This document shows, one piece after another, positions 6,193-7,727 of a stretch of DNA of 7,727 nucleotides. Both the position numbers and the translations under genes were made by a program. How positions within the stretch are numbered: the first letter of the stretch is position 1; every line of letters begins with the position of its first letter. Source of the DNA: Alphaproteobacteria bacterium (lineage in GTDB: Bacteria > Pseudomonadota > Alphaproteobacteria > UBA8366); NCBI GenBank assembly GCA_018665505.1, contig JABJCS010000602.1:1-7727 (forward strand), written 5' to 3'. The notes beneath the pieces are model-generated. The model was given only the letters and a program-made list of their open reading frames with translations. It was not told the DNA's origin and searched no databases.

Positions 6193-7038
6193 ATGCCGGA
6201 ATTCGAGCCGATCACCGGGCGCTATTTCACCATGGAAGTAGACGGCAAACCTTGCCGGATATATGTAGAGGAAGCAGGGACGGGCACTCCGCTGGTTTGC
6301 CTGCACACGGCGGGCTCCGACGCGCGCCAATACCGCCATCTTCTGTGCGACAAGTCGATCACGGACCACTACCGGGTCATTGCCTTCGATTTACCCTGGC
6401 ACGGTAAATCCAACCCGCCTCCGGGCTTTCGTGAGGACGAGTACAAGCTGACCACTGATCTCTACAAGGAGACGGTGATGGCATTCTGCGACGCCTATGA
6501 GTTGGTCGACCCCGTCGTCATGGGGTGTTCGATGGGCGGGCGTGTGGTTCTGCACTTGGCCTTGGAACAGGCGGGATACTTCAAGGCGGTGATCGCACTT
6601 GAAGGGTCGGACAAGTTGGACGCCTATTACGATCTCGAATGGCTGCACCGTCCTGACGTACACGGCGGCGAGATTGCCTCGGCTTTCGTCTCCGCACAGG
6701 TGGCGCCGCAGAGCCCGGATGAATACCGCTGGGAGACGCTTTGGCATTATATGCAGGGTGGCCCCGGTATCTTTAAGGGCGACTTGTTCTTCTATTGGCA
6801 CGACGGCGATTTCGACGACCGCTCGCCGCTGATCGATACGGAGAAATGCCCGGTCTATCTCTTGTCGGGTGAATACGATTCCTCCTGCACACCGGAGCGC
6901 ACCGAAGCGACTGCTGCACGAATCAAGGGTTCGCAGGCGACCGTCATGGAAGGTATCGGTCATTTCCCGATGTCAGAAAACCCGGATTTGTTCCGTAGTT
7001 TCATCCTGCCGGTTCTGGATAAAATACGAGAGAGCTAA
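6193..7038 (+). CDS. Alpha/beta hydrolase
   Basis: A 281-residue soluble hydrolase with a complete catalytic triad by pattern: nucleophile S113 in GCSMGG, acid D229 in SGEYDSS, and histidine H257 in GIGHFPMSENP. The oxyanion-hole region is LHTAGSDARQY (37-47), with HT in place of the common HG, and a DLPWHGKS motif follows (66-73). The cap region, about residues 138-205, is rich in Tyr, Trp and His (for example DAYYDLEWLHR), suggesting a bulky or aromatic substrate pocket, which is inference. The family includes esterases, C-C bond hydrolases, haloperoxidase-like enzymes and lactonases. An Asp nucleophile would be needed for a dehalogenase or epoxide hydrolase and is absent. The start at 6193 lies three bases after the previous stop with GGAAGGAA upstream. 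The gene ends 14 bases before the convergent RidA gene. Confidence 0.93.
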   Translation: MPEFEPITGRYFTMEVDGKPCRIYVEEAGTGTPLVCLHTAGSDARQYRHLLCDKSITDHYRVIAFDLPWHGKSNPPPGFREDEYKLTTDLYKETVMAFCDAYELVDPVVMGCSMGGRVVLHLALEQAGYFKAVIALEGSDKLDAYYDLEWLHRPDVHGGEIASAFVSAQVAPQSPDEYRWETLWHYMQGGPGIFKGDLFFYWHDGDFDDRSPLIDTEKCPVYLLSGEYDSSCTPERTEATAARIKGSQATVMEGIGHFPMSENPDLFRSFILPVLDKIRES

Positions 7039-7052
7039 GGGGTGAGTTATCG

Positions 7053-7529
7053 TTAGTCCGCGATCTCGAACTCACCGTTGATCTCGACCACGATGTCGTG
7101 GGGAAGGCCGCCGGCGCCGATGGCGGTGCGGGCGTGTTGGCCAAATTCAGGACCCCAGAGCTCGTAGACGAAATCCGAGGCACCGTCGATCACCTTTGGA
7201 TAATCCCGGAAGTCGGGTCCGCCATTGACCATACCGTAGAGCCGCACGACACGTTTTACTCGATCCAGATCGCCGGTGAATTGCTTCAGCGAGGCGACGA
7301 TCATCAGCATGACGGCCCGCGCGGTGGCGTAACCTTCCTCGACCGTGACGTCGAGGCCGACTTTGCCCTTATGGCGAACGTCTGGAAGATCGGGCAAACC
7401 CGGCCCGTGGCCCGACACATAGAGGATCGGGCCAACTTGCACGACCGCCGTGCGGTTCGGGCTTGGATAGGGCCAGGGCTCCGGCAATTCGAAGCCCATC
7501 TCCGCGAGTTTGGCCTCGATCCGGCTCAC
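7053..7529 (-). CDS. RidA (YjgF/YER057c/UK114) family protein
   Basis: A 158-residue member of the Rid family. Rid enzymes hydrolyse reactive enamine/imine intermediates, and many subfamilies have other or unknown roles. The protein begins SRIEAKLAEMGFELPEPWPY, the N-terminal extension typical of the longer (about 150-residue) RidA-like subfamily rather than the 128-residue archetype. Core segments are VQVGPILYVSGHGP (30-43), a YATARAVMLMIVASLKQFTG helix (67-86) and HARTAIGAGGLPHDIVVEIN (132-151). R134 lies where E. coli RidA has the catalytic Arg105. The start is a GTG at 7529-7527. It overlaps the stop of the upstream glutathione S-transferase gene by four bases (GTGA), which supports this start and operon membership. 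Imine deaminase activity is possible but not certain for this subfamily. Confidence 0.92.
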   Translation of the reverse strand: MSRIEAKLAEMGFELPEPWPYPSPNRTAVVQVGPILYVSGHGPGLPDLPDVRHKGKVGLDVTVEEGYATARAVMLMIVASLKQFTGDLDRVKRVVRLYGMVNGGPDFRDYPKVIDGASDFVYELWGPEFGQHARTAIGAGGLPHDIVVEINGEFEIAD

Positions 7530-7727
7530 GAAGCGGGCGGGGCCAGAACGTTCATGCCTTTGTCGACCGCTGGGCGGGCGCTTAATTCGTCGAACCAGCG
7601 TTTCACATTCGGGAAGTCCGCCAAGTCTATATTCTGCCAGTCGTAGCGCGCGACCCAGGGATACGTTGCGATATCGGCGATGGTGTATTCATCGCACCCG
7701 AGATACTTCGATTCGGCCAGCCTCCGG
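7526..7727 (-). CDS. Glutathione S-transferase, C-terminal end (partial)
   Basis: The last 66 codons of a gene that enters from the right edge. The visible part has YLGCDEYTIADIATYPWVAR and then LADFPNVKRWFDELSARPAV, ending NVLAPPAS. The (E/Y)-(S/T)IADIA block is the N-capping box and hydrophobic staple motif of the glutathione S-transferase C-terminal helical domain. The FPNVKRWFDEL-ARPAV tail is typical of the YfcG/GstB-like group in proteobacteria. The glutathione-binding thioredoxin domain lies outside the window, so the exact class and catalytic residue cannot be judged. The stop overlaps the GTG start of the RidA-family gene, so these two are in one operon. Confidence 0.9.
   Translation of the reverse strand, partial: RRLAESKYLGCDEYTIADIATYPWVARYDWQNIDLADFPNVKRWFDELSARPAVDKGMNVLAPPAS

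Noticed and set aside
5752..6369. Minus-strand open frame of 205 residues opposite the SCP2-like gene
   Set aside because: The plus-strand gene has a strong ribosome binding site and a coherent protein; the antisense product has no recognisable domain.
6391..6963. Minus-strand open frame of 190 residues opposite the alpha/beta hydrolase
   Set aside because: It is antisense to a gene with an intact catalytic triad and has no independent evidence.
7098..7646. Plus-strand open frame of 182 residues opposite RidA and the transferase
   Set aside because: Both minus-strand genes are recognised by motifs and share a GTGA junction; the plus-strand frame is a shadow.

Overview
The window looks like a piece of an alphaproteobacterial chromosome, possibly from the broad Rhodospirillales group. 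The reasons are moderately high G+C coding DNA, a biotin-carboxylase N-terminus of the fused acyl-CoA carboxylase kind, a tungstate ABC transporter, and densely packed genes that often overlap by a few bases. The taxonomic call is inference from protein style and gene content, not from a marker gene. Coding density is very high and no gap between genes exceeds about 125 bases. I see no RNA gene, CRISPR array, transposase or phage gene.

Left part (1-1622): the 5' end of a large biotin-dependent carboxylase runs leftward off the window. Divergent from it is rimO, the methylthiotransferase that modifies ribosomal protein S12. Four bases after rimO comes a one-component regulator made of an excisionase/MerR-like helix-turn-helix and a periplasmic-binding-protein-like sensor domain.

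Middle (2509-4978): a REP-like pair of inverted 26-base arms lies between the regulator and a convergent, overlapping three-gene operon on the minus strand. That operon is permease (tupB), ATPase (tupC) and binding protein (tupA), a high-affinity tungstate importer. The regulator's sensor domain belongs to the same broad fold as oxyanion-binding proteins, so it may well sense tungstate or molybdate and control the transporter. An AT-rich stretch with several short inverted repeats lies just upstream of tupB and is the best place for its promoter and operator.

Right part (4979-7727): an enoyl-CoA hydratase/isomerase (minus) is divergent from a two-gene plus-strand operon encoding a small SCP2-like protein and an alpha/beta hydrolase. 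Convergent with these are a RidA-family protein and the C-terminal end of a glutathione S-transferase, which overlap by four bases. Together with the carboxylase at the left edge these genes suggest acyl-CoA or small-molecule catabolism, but no substrate can be read from the sequence.

Most of the window is ordinary core and accessory metabolism. The parts most worth a second look are the putative tungstate/molybdate sensor-regulator next to a tup operon of unusual gene order, and the uncharacterised SCP2-like/hydrolase pair.
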